Positions 7,665-13,274 of a DNA stretch of 13,505 bases are shown piece by piece (the stretch's first letter is position 1; every line of letters begins with the position of its first letter). The translations under genes were made by a program, and so were the position numbers. A model generated the notes under the pieces. That model was not told where the DNA came from. It searched no databases and saw nothing but the letters and a program-made list of their open reading frames with translations. This stretch comes from Dehalococcoidia bacterium (GTDB taxonomy: Bacteria > Chloroflexota > Dehalococcoidia > Dehalococcoidales > CSSed11-197), in the NCBI GenBank assembly GCA_003552785.1, contig PUOQ01000077.1, forward strand, positions 1 through 13,505, read 5' to 3'.

Positions 7665-7682
7665 GTACAGGAGGGCTATAAA

Positions 7683-7928
7683 ATGAACATAAAGGTTTTA
7701 GGTCCGGGATGCGCCAAATGCCACAAGCTGGAAAAGCTGGTTAAAGAGGTGGTCACAGAACTCAACCTGGATGCACAGGTTGAATACATTAAAGACATGG
7801 GTAAAATCATGCAATACCCGGTTCTCACCACTCCCGGCCTGGTGATCAATGAGGAAGTTGTCTGCACCGGCAGAGTGCCTTCCAAAGAAGAAATAGGTAA
7901 AATGCTTGAAAAGGCAAACGCGGCCTGA
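7683..7928 (+). CDS. Small thioredoxin-like redox protein (ArsE-like, CxxC)
   Basis: 81 residues, one thioredoxin-like domain: beta strand MNIKVLGPG, active site C10-AK-C13 at a helix start, cis-proline region TTPGL, and a final NEEVVCTGRVPSKEEI block. It belongs to the small 'redox-active disulfide protein 2' / MTH895 type that often sits beside PF03773 permeases. It has no signal, so it acts in the cytoplasm. Position before ArsF-like and ArsG-like genes matches the arsE-arsF-arsG order described for nitroaromatic arsenical metabolism in Shewanella. An extra Cys (VVC) replaces the usual small residue near the C-terminus. Strong Shine-Dalgarno AGGAGGG 7 nt upstream. It could reduce the neighbouring membrane proteins. 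Confidence 0.88.
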   Translation: MNIKVLGPGCAKCHKLEKLVKEVVTELNLDAQVEYIKDMGKIMQYPVLTTPGLVINEEVVCTGRVPSKEEIGKMLEKANAA

Positions 7929-7972
7929 TTGATCAAGTTCCTTTTTTTAAAGTTGCAGGAGGGGAGGAATAA

Positions 7973-8482
7973 ATGAAAAAGTTAACAATTTTACTGGTAA
8001 TGGTTTTGACACTTATTCTGGCTACTGGCCTTGTGGCAGGATGTGATAACGAAAACACCAATGGAAGCACCAACGGTTCTGCCAATGACTTTAGAGATTA
8101 TTCCGATGAAATTGAAAGCGGCCGTCTGGTTTACAATAAATATGACTACCGTGACCCGGACCTTCAGCATAAGCGCGACGAATTCAATGCTCCCAAATTT
8201 TCCCTTTTTATTACCACCCACCACGGGGAGGAAACGGAAAGGTGGACGGTAAACCGCATCTGGTTATATACAGATACTACCGGCACCAATGAAACGCTTA
8301 GAGAAAGATTTTTCAACGAAATGTATAAAAACCTTGATCAGGCACTCGAAGGCGAGCCGGACAATGGTGGAGCCGGACCGGCCGACCTGGTAGAGGTCGA
8401 CTTTTTCTATGAATCGGATAACTGTTTTTGCCTGGACCTGGCGGTAGACTGGGTTGATAAAATCATCACAGGAGAAAAGTAA
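7973..8482 (+). CDS. ArsF-like exported lipoprotein with CxC pair, possibly circularly permuted
   Basis: 169 residues. MKKLTILLVMVLTLILATG plus LVAGC is a clear lipoprotein signal with Cys24. A Gly/Asn/Ser linker follows, then about 40-120 (DEIESGRLVYNKYDYRDPD, NAPKFSLFITT, a Trp-containing helix), which resembles the second half of ArsF-type thioredoxin-like proteins. The cysteine motif C151-F-C153 (VEVDFFYESDNCFCLDLA) sits at the C-terminus, whereas in ArsF-like proteins I recall this strand and Cys helix come first. The order therefore looks permuted. It should be anchored on the outer face of the cytoplasmic membrane. Shine-Dalgarno GGAGGGGAGG. Its stop overlaps the next ATG (TAATG), so it is coupled to the ArsG-like protein, its likely redox partner. 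ArsF assignment is from memory. Confidence 0.65.
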   Translation: MKKLTILLVMVLTLILATGLVAGCDNENTNGSTNGSANDFRDYSDEIESGRLVYNKYDYRDPDLQHKRDEFNAPKFSLFITTHHGEETERWTVNRIWLYTDTTGTNETLRERFFNEMYKNLDQALEGEPDNGGAGPADLVEVDFFYESDNCFCLDLAVDWVDKIITGEK

Positions 8483-9195
8483 TGGCATGGCTTTCCGACC
8501 AGATACACATGCTGGTGATAAATACTGAAGTGACGATAATAGCTGCCCTTCTTATAGGGCTCATGGCAGCCGTTGGACCGTGCACCATGGCCACCAATAT
8601 TGCCTCTATAGCCTATATAAGCCGCCGCATCACAGACCGTAAATTTGCCATTCTGGCCAGCCTTTTCTACTCCCTGGGGCGCATGGCCACATACACATTA
8701 ATCGGACTCCTTGTCATCACCATAGGCCTTTCTTCTGCAACAATTGGCAACTTTCTAGAAGACCTGGGCACATTTGTACTTGGTCCTCTCTTAATAATCG
8801 CCGGCATCCTGATGCTGGTAGCCCACAAGCTCTCTTTTGGTGGCGGCGGCAGGCTGTCGGCACTGGGCAACCGCGTTTCTGACTGGGGGCTGCTGGGAGC
8901 ATTCCTCATGGGTGTTATATTTGCGCTGGCTTTCTGCCCCTACGTAGCGGTTTTGTTTTTTGCGATATTAATTCCCATGGCACTTACCTCGGCCGGTGGC
9001 GTGCTTCTACCGCCGGTTTTTGCTATTGGAACCGGTCTTCCGGTTATTGTTTTCGGGGTTCTCATTGCTGTAGGTGTTAGTGCCGTGTCCAGATGGGTTA
9101 CCAACCTGGGTAAGGCCGAAAAGATCATCCGCATAATAATGGCCCTGGTTTTTATTGTCGCAGGCGCACTCATTACCCTTGAAGTAGGTTTATAG
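8482..9195 (+). CDS. CcdA/DsbD-like membrane protein, ArsG family
   Basis: 237 residues with about six membrane helices. Cys34 in the GPCTMATNIASIAYISRRI block (helix 1) and Cys152 in FCPYVAVLFF (helix 4) are the paired cysteines that carry electrons across the membrane in CcdA/DsbD proteins. The ATNI-AYISRRI wording is that of the ArsG family, named for aminobenzylarsenical export in Shewanella, rather than of housekeeping CcdA. Both roles, thiol electron transfer and efflux, are possible and the sequence does not decide. Translation is coupled to the ArsF-like lipoprotein through a 1-nt overlap, with GGAG 7 nt upstream. It would link the cytoplasmic CxxC protein to exported partners. Confidence 0.85.
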   Translation: MAWLSDQIHMLVINTEVTIIAALLIGLMAAVGPCTMATNIASIAYISRRITDRKFAILASLFYSLGRMATYTLIGLLVITIGLSSATIGNFLEDLGTFVLGPLLIIAGILMLVAHKLSFGGGGRLSALGNRVSDWGLLGAFLMGVIFALAFCPYVAVLFFAILIPMALTSAGGVLLPPVFAIGTGLPVIVFGVLIAVGVSAVSRWVTNLGKAEKIIRIIMALVFIVAGALITLEVGL

Positions 9196-9296
9196 CACAT
9201 ATGCCTGAATACTTTGTGAGGGATGAGTTTTTAACTTTAAGGCTTATAAACATTCATAATATTTAAAAAAGTATTAAAACATGATGGAAGGATCAA

Positions 9297-10013
9297 ATGG
9301 ATAGTTCAAACATTAAAAACAAACAGGATAAAATAATATCAAGGCGCCAGTTTTTAAAAAACGCCGGCTTGATCACCGGAGGAGCAGCCATAACCTCATT
9401 AGCCATGGCATCGGGCTGCTCCAATGATGATATCACCAGCACTCCGCCCGCAACTACACCGGGAACCACAGCGCCCAAACCAACACCTCCGGGCAGTACT
9501 ACCCCGCAACCAACTGCGCCTACCCCGACTGCGCCTCCGGGGAATGATGATTTTGTCTATGTACCACCAACCTCTAACCCGGAAATGGTTGCCATTCCAG
9601 GATGTGTGAGTAAAGTGGCTGCAGATCGCAAGTATTCCTACGAGCACGTTTGGGTCAAGTTGCTGGATAACAACCTGGCTGTTTTGGGCATCACAGATAA
9701 GATGCAATTGCTAATTGGTTTCACCGGATCCCTTGACAGCATTTTTTTGCTGGACCCGGGAACCGAAGTTGTTGTTGACCGCTTCCTGGCAAACTTGGAG
9801 GGCAATAAAATGAATGCCGATATCTATGCGCCTTTAAGCGGAACAATTGTCCAGACCAACTTTGAGCTGAAGACAAGATCGCTTCAAATGGTTAGTGAAC
9901 CCTATCTCAGTGGCTGGTTATATGTTATTGAATACGACAAACCGGAAGAGCTGGACAATTTGATAAGCGCTGAAAAATATGCCCAATTAAATGCCAACCC
10001 GGACTATGATTGA
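9297..10013 (+). CDS. Tat-exported GcvH-like lipoyl-carrier lipoprotein
   Basis: 238 residues in three parts. First, a twin-arginine signal SRRQFLKNAG (Arg16-Arg17), hydrophobic stretch and lipobox ending at Cys41 (ASGC). Second, a Pro/Thr-rich linker (about 45-85). Third, a glycine-cleavage H-protein domain (about 108-238): YSYEHVWVK, VLGITDKMQ, LEGNKMNADIYAPLSG, VSEPYLSGWLYVIEYDKPEEL, ISAEKYAQL. Lys171 (9807-9809) aligns without gaps with the lipoylated lysine of E. coli GcvH (ESVKAASDIYAP). So the protein should carry lipoate yet be exported and membrane-anchored. Start ATG at 9297 with GGAAGG close upstream. No gcvT or gcvP is in the window, and lipB and lipA follow. Ordinary H-proteins are cytosolic, so glycine cleavage is unlikely. 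The electron partners are unknown; the upstream thiol-redox genes are candidates. Confidence 0.88.
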   Translation: MDSSNIKNKQDKIISRRQFLKNAGLITGGAAITSLAMASGCSNDDITSTPPATTPGTTAPKPTPPGSTTPQPTAPTPTAPPGNDDFVYVPPTSNPEMVAIPGCVSKVAADRKYSYEHVWVKLLDNNLAVLGITDKMQLLIGFTGSLDSIFLLDPGTEVVVDRFLANLEGNKMNADIYAPLSGTIVQTNFELKTRSLQMVSEPYLSGWLYVIEYDKPEELDNLISAEKYAQLNANPDYD

Positions 10014-10200
10014 TGGACATATAAACAATGTAAATACCACTTCATCCAGGTTTAATACTAGCTTGACATGGGTGTGGTTGTTAAAACGTGGTTTCAAAAG
10101 CTACAATGCAAAATAAACATGATATTGATTAGGCTCTGGTAGAAATGCTCTGTAATATTAGCAATCAGGTGACAGTTCACAGGGGTTAGGTAATTATATT

Positions 10201-10905
10201 TTGGATAAGTGCTGGTCATGCTTCCTGGGAAAAATTGAATATGAAAAGGCATTTGAACTTCAGCAGAAGCTTGTTGAACTTAGATTGAATAAAACAATTG
10301 ACGATATTGTGCTTGTTCTTGAGCACCCACCCACCATCACTCTCGGGAAGTTTGCCAAAAAGGAAAACATCATCGCCACCGGGGTTGAACTGGAGAAAGC
10401 CGGGGTTGAGGTTTGCCATTCGAACCGAGGCGGTGATGTTACCTTTCATTGCCCCGGCCAGCTGATAATTTACCCCATTATGGATTTACGGGCAAGGGGA
10501 GGTAACCTGCGGCGCTTTTTATCCGACCTTGAGGAAGTTGTTTTAGATACGCTTGCTTTTTATAACATTAATGCAGAGCGCTGGAGCAGCCATCCCGGCA
10601 TCTGGGTAAAAGGAGAGCAGATAGCCGCTATCGGACTTCATTTCAAGCGAGGGGTCAGCATGCACGGAATATCCCTGAATGTAAACCCGGATCTTAGCAC
10701 ATTCAATGTTATCAACCTCTGCGGCCTGGCCGGGAAAAAGGCTACTTCCATATTAGAGTTAACGCAACACGAAACAAGCATTGAGGAGGTTGCGGAAAAA
10801 ATAATGGCCTGCTTTTCCGAGGTTTTAAAGGTTTCACTGGATCCAATATCAAAGGAACAGGTATTAGGAGACGTTCTTGGGCAAGAAACTACCGAATTGG
10901 TTTAA
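10201..10905 (+). CDS. lipB: Lipoyl(octanoyl) transferase LipB, with unusual active-site residue
   Basis: Transfers octanoyl from acyl-carrier protein to the lysine of lipoyl domains, the first step of lipoate assembly. 234 residues: WSCFLGKIEYEKAFELQ, LEHPPTITLGK, RGGDVTFHCPGQL, GIWV, IAAIGLHFKRGVSMHG, LNVNPDLSTF, and Cys174 in NLCGL, the catalytic cysteine. Two departures stand out. The lysine that precedes IAAIG in E. coli and Mycobacterium LipB is Gln140 (CAG at 10618-10620), and Cys84 replaces the Gly of HGPGQ. The start is TTG at 10201, which gives the expected N-terminus; a GGGGTTAGG lies some 12 nt upstream. It overlaps lipA by 29 nt and follows the exported GcvH-like gene after 187 bp. 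Confidence 0.9.
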   Translation: MDKCWSCFLGKIEYEKAFELQQKLVELRLNKTIDDIVLVLEHPPTITLGKFAKKENIIATGVELEKAGVEVCHSNRGGDVTFHCPGQLIIYPIMDLRARGGNLRRFLSDLEEVVLDTLAFYNINAERWSSHPGIWVKGEQIAAIGLHFKRGVSMHGISLNVNPDLSTFNVINLCGLAGKKATSILELTQHETSIEEVAEKIMACFSEVLKVSLDPISKEQVLGDVLGQETTELV

Positions 10906-11755
10906 ACAAAGAATTCCACGTGCCGGAGAAATGTCTAAAGTGCCCGCTCTTCTCAGCGAGCTAAACCTGAACACTGTATGCCAGAGCGCTCTTTGCCCCA
11001 ATATGTGCCAGTGTTTTGCTCAAAACACAGCCACTTTTATGATAATGGGAAATGTTTGTACACGCAATTGCACTTTTTGCGCGGTGACCAAAGGCACCCC
11101 GGATGCTATTGACAATAATGAGCCCTTAAAAATTGCGCTTGCAGTTAAAAAGCTCGGCCTGAAGTATGTGGTTGTCACCTCGGTAACCCGCGACGAACTA
11201 GATGATGGCGGTGCACAACACTTTTCGAGCACCATCAGCACCATAAAAGAAAAAGTCCCCGGCACCAAAGTTGAGGTTCTTATCCCGGACTTTAAAGGCA
11301 GCCCTGAATCCATCCAGACTGTAACCTCGGCATCACCCGAAGTTATTAACCACAATCTTGAAACCGTACCCGGTTTGTATTCGAAGGTGCGGCCGATGGC
11401 CAGCTACCAGCGCTCCCTTGAAGTTTTATCCAGTATAAAACGTATAAGCCCAAACACCATTACCAAATCCGGAATTATGCTGGGCCTGGGTGAAACCCGT
11501 AAAGAAGTGCTTCAAGTAATGCAGGACCTTCGAGAGGTTGGGTGCGATTTACTCACACTGGGGCAATATTTATCACCTTCTAGCAATCACTACCCGGTAG
11601 CACTTTATGTCACACCTGAAGAATTTGACGTTTACAGGCAACTGGCAATGGAGATGGGTTTTTCGGCAATAGCATCAAAACCTCTTGTAAGGAGCTCTTA
11701 CAGGGCAGCAGAGCTTTTTGAACAAGCCGAGTCAAAATTAAAACAATACCAATAA
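10877..11755 (+). CDS. lipA: Lipoyl synthase LipA
   Basis: Radical-SAM enzyme that inserts two sulfurs into protein-bound octanoate. 292 residues with both iron-sulfur motifs: the auxiliary CX4CX5C (CQSALCPNMCQC, with one extra Cys at NMC) and the radical-SAM CX3CX2C (CTRNCTFC). DDGG, GIMLGLGET, DLLTLGQYLSPS and the C-terminal VRSSY serine motif follow, all LipA hallmarks. Start is TTG at 10877, inside the end of lipB. A good Shine-Dalgarno (TTAGGAGA, about 7 nt upstream) supports it, and the ORF would otherwise lack its LPNWFKQRIP beginning. The overlap indicates coupled expression with lipB. The enzyme is cytosolic, so its target must be modified before any export. Confidence 0.95.
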   Translation: MGKKLPNWFKQRIPRAGEMSKVPALLSELNLNTVCQSALCPNMCQCFAQNTATFMIMGNVCTRNCTFCAVTKGTPDAIDNNEPLKIALAVKKLGLKYVVVTSVTRDELDDGGAQHFSSTISTIKEKVPGTKVEVLIPDFKGSPESIQTVTSASPEVINHNLETVPGLYSKVRPMASYQRSLEVLSSIKRISPNTITKSGIMLGLGETRKEVLQVMQDLREVGCDLLTLGQYLSPSSNHYPVALYVTPEEFDVYRQLAMEMGFSAIASKPLVRSSYRAAELFEQAESKLKQYQ

Positions 11756-11778
11756 GCTAACTTAGCAACTGAATGATT

Positions 11779-12519
11779 TTATACCTCCAAGCTGCCATCT
11801 GACCGGCGCTTTAACCCCTGCATTTTTTCCAAATACATTTGTAATAGAGGGCCTCCTTTGCCACCAGCCTTTCCAGCAAGTTCAAGGAGAGCTTCCCAGT
11901 CCGCCAATGTTCTTTCGCTCTCTTTTGCCCTCTCTTCTATCTCGCGAACATAATCAGAAGCGTCCATAAGCCAGACAGGTTTACGCTTCCTTAGTTTTAA
12001 TTGAACCAGGCGATTTATGGGGTCTTGAGTCACTACCCGTGGCTTCTGAACTAAAACTTCACCTGTTTTGATACCAAAAGCTGAGGCCAGTGAAGGGCAT
12101 GAAGGTAATGATATCTCGCCCACCGGAAAGTAAGCCGAGCCTGGATTAAAAGATATAGTATAAGGATGAACCCGGCAAGCCCATGCACGTGCTGGATGAA
12201 CACTGCAGCGATTGCCAAAAAGAAAGATGCAGTCCGGGCGTTTTGAAAATATATTTCTCGCCAGGCGTTTCCGGTCTTCATCACAAAAATTGTTTTTTAC
12301 ATACTCGAGCATCAACCACCACTCCTCAAGCCTGAAGGGGTTGAGGCGGCTCTTTTTAACTGGATATATTTCATGGCCGCAGCAATAACCATCAACACAA
12401 TTACGGCACTTTTGCCATAGAGGCTCACGCTCCATAAGTCCCTTAACGTCTTTATCGAAACGCTGTCGTAATTGCTTTATCCAGTCAATGTTCCCAGCAA
12501 CTGTTCTCATCACATACAT
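11779..12519 (-). CDS. YkgJ-family cysteine-cluster protein
   Basis: 246 residues, soluble. Cysteines occur in the pattern of the putative Zn/Fe-chelating YkgJ family (PF03692): Cys38, Cys41, Cys46-Cys47 (CRNCVDGYCC), then Cys97, Cys105 and Cys115 (DCIFLFGNRCSVHP, ACRVHP). The likely role is binding a metal or Fe-S cluster; the biological function of the family is not settled. The C-terminal third (about 160-246) is charged and helical with no recognised domain. Start ATG at 12519 with only a weak AGTGGG upstream. It converges on lipA with a 23-bp gap, too short for separate terminators, so the two transcripts may overlap. Confidence 0.8.
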   Translation of the reverse strand: MYVMRTVAGNIDWIKQLRQRFDKDVKGLMEREPLWQKCRNCVDGYCCGHEIYPVKKSRLNPFRLEEWWLMLEYVKNNFCDEDRKRLARNIFSKRPDCIFLFGNRCSVHPARAWACRVHPYTISFNPGSAYFPVGEISLPSCPSLASAFGIKTGEVLVQKPRVVTQDPINRLVQLKLRKRKPVWLMDASDYVREIEERAKESERTLADWEALLELAGKAGGKGGPLLQMYLEKMQGLKRRSDGSLEV

Positions 12520-12556
12520 AATAACCCACTTGAATAATTAAATGCCAGTAAATTGT

Positions 12557-12585
12557 TTGACACCTTCACAAATACATACTATAAT
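12557..12585 (+). promoter_or_regulatory. Perfect consensus sigma70-type promoter
   Basis: TTGACA (12557-12562), 17-bp spacer, TATAAT (12580-12585): every base of both boxes and the spacing match consensus. Transcription would start near 12592, more than 300 nt before the next start codon at 12908, so it makes either a long leader or a small RNA. Confidence 0.7.
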
Positions 12586-12800
12586 TTAGTAGCGTTTGAT
12601 AAAGAAAATATTATTTTATCGACAAGTATTATGTAACCTGATGTTAATGCTTTATTGCGATAATTATTATAATCATTTTTATGTTAATTTTTCTTACGAT
12701 CTAAATAGTTCGAATAGAAATTGAAAAGTAGTATTTCATCAATAATGCCCCGGTCATTCGTTGCTTCCCCGGCAACTGTTTCTTCCCTTTATTTTCTTTT

Positions 12801-12830
12801 TTGCAACTATAAATTTAGTCTTTTTATAAT
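12801..12830 (+). promoter_or_regulatory. Second promoter candidate ahead of the small RHH gene
   Basis: TTGCAA (12801-12806), an 18-bp spacer and TATAAT (12825-12830). The -35 box matches 4 of 6. Start near 12837 would give a leader of about 70 nt. In such AT-rich sequence a TATAAT alone is weak evidence. Confidence 0.35.
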
Positions 12831-12846
12831 ATTTGCAATTATACAT
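12801..12846 (+). repeat. Pair of imperfect 14-bp direct repeats
   Basis: TTGCAACTATAAAT (12801-12814) and TTGCAATTATACAT (12833-12846) agree at 12 of 14 positions and start 32 bp apart, about three helical turns. One copy covers the -35 region and the other the start region of the promoter candidate, so they may be protein-binding sites. Confidence 0.35.
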
Positions 12847-12889
12847 TATTATGGTATATATTTTATATAGTCATGTAAATTAAAAAAAA

Positions 12890-12903
12890 GTAAATGCATT
12901 TAC
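12890..12903. repeat. Perfect 14-bp palindrome, candidate operator
   Basis: GTAAATGCATTTAC is identical to its reverse complement and ends 4 nt before the ATG at 12908. The half-site GTAAAT also occurs at 12875-12880. Position suggests an operator at which the small DNA-binding protein encoded next may repress itself. Confidence 0.45.
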
Positions 12904-12907
12904 AAAA

Positions 12908-13069
12908 ATGAACAGAAAATTTAACACGGCCCCACAACCCAGAGCCACCCTTGGTATCAGAATGAGCACCAAAAACAGGCTCGATCAAAACCGGGCACCC
13001 GGCCAGTGTTATGACGGATTTATATGCCAGCTGATTGAACTCTGGGAGGAATTAAACAACAAACGATGA
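12908..13069 (+). CDS. Small ribbon-helix-helix-like protein (53 residues)
   Basis: ATG at 12908 to TGA at 13067-13069. After a basic N-terminal arm the protein reads LGIRMSTKNRLDQNRAPGQC, then YDGFICQLIELWEELNNKR. The layout is that of small ribbon-helix-helix DNA-binding proteins: a strand (IRMST), helix A, a turn (PGQCYDG) and helix B (FICQLIELWEEL). The 'APGQxYDGxIxxLIxLWEE' wording is typical of this class in archaea and Chloroflexota as I recall. No Shine-Dalgarno is visible, since the bases upstream are a palindrome, so the start is uncertain. Likely a regulator of itself or of a neighbour; the target is unknown. Confidence 0.6.
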   Translation: MNRKFNTAPQPRATLGIRMSTKNRLDQNRAPGQCYDGFICQLIELWEELNNKR

Positions 13070-13095
13070 TGCCTGGAAGTCACAGTAAACCGGCG

Positions 13096-13117
13096 ATGGT
13101 AACGTTTGTTACACCAT
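13096..13117 (+). repeat. Stem-loop downstream of the small RHH gene
   Basis: ATGGTAAC, loop GTTT, then GTTACACCAT: an 8-bp stem with a two-base bulge, 27 nt after the RHH stop codon, followed by TTTCTTCC. It could be a weak terminator or, because GTAAC-GTTT-GTTAC is symmetric, a protein-binding site. Confidence 0.35.
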
Positions 13118-13183
13118 TTCTTCCGATACTCGAATATAATAATACTTACTCGGAGTTCTTATAAATAAAGTAAAAGGAGGTGG

Positions 13184-13207
13184 ATGCCAGCCGACACAAA
13201 CAAGTAA
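13184..13207 (+). other. Seven-codon mini-ORF with near-perfect ribosome site
   Basis: ATG at 13184 encodes MPADTNK and stops at 13205-13207. The preceding AAAAGGAGGTG is the fullest Shine-Dalgarno in the window, although only about 4 nt from the ATG. It may be a leader peptide for the Tat lipoprotein gene 67 nt further on, or a ribosome standby site. Confidence 0.3.
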
Positions 13208-13274
13208 TTAGTTAGCCCAAGAAAATTCCTTTTCCAGATCCAGGTAATTTATTAGGAGGTCGATTAAGACAGAT

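Larger units (their letters stand above)
12520..12907. other. AT-rich intergenic region with promoters but no convincing gene
   Basis: About 390 bp without a supportable protein gene on either strand. It holds a perfect consensus promoter (12557-12585), a second promoter-like pair (12801-12830), imperfect 14-bp direct repeats (12801 and 12833) and a palindrome (12890-12903) next to the small gene that follows. A short GTTGC/GCAAC stem (12760-12776) with T-rich sequence after it could be a weak terminator. Confidence 0.5.

Noticed and set aside
9297..10013. Ordinary glycine cleavage H protein
   Set aside because: A Tat signal, lipobox and Pro/Thr linker precede the domain and no gcvT or gcvP is nearby, so the cytosolic role does not fit.
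10063..10107. TTGACA at 10063-10068 with TACAAT at 10102-10107 as a lipB promoter
   Set aside because: The spacer is 33 bp, far too long, and no -10 lies at 16-18 bp; lipB's promoter is not resolved from sequence.
12641..12724. 27-codon ORF starting ATG at 12641
   Set aside because: No ribosome site and composition that simply mirrors the AT-rich background (Asn, Tyr, Phe).
12760..12805. GTTGC/GCAAC stem followed by T-rich sequence as an intrinsic terminator
   Set aside because: Only 5 bp of stem, and the T-run is interrupted by cytosines; kept as a remark, not a feature.
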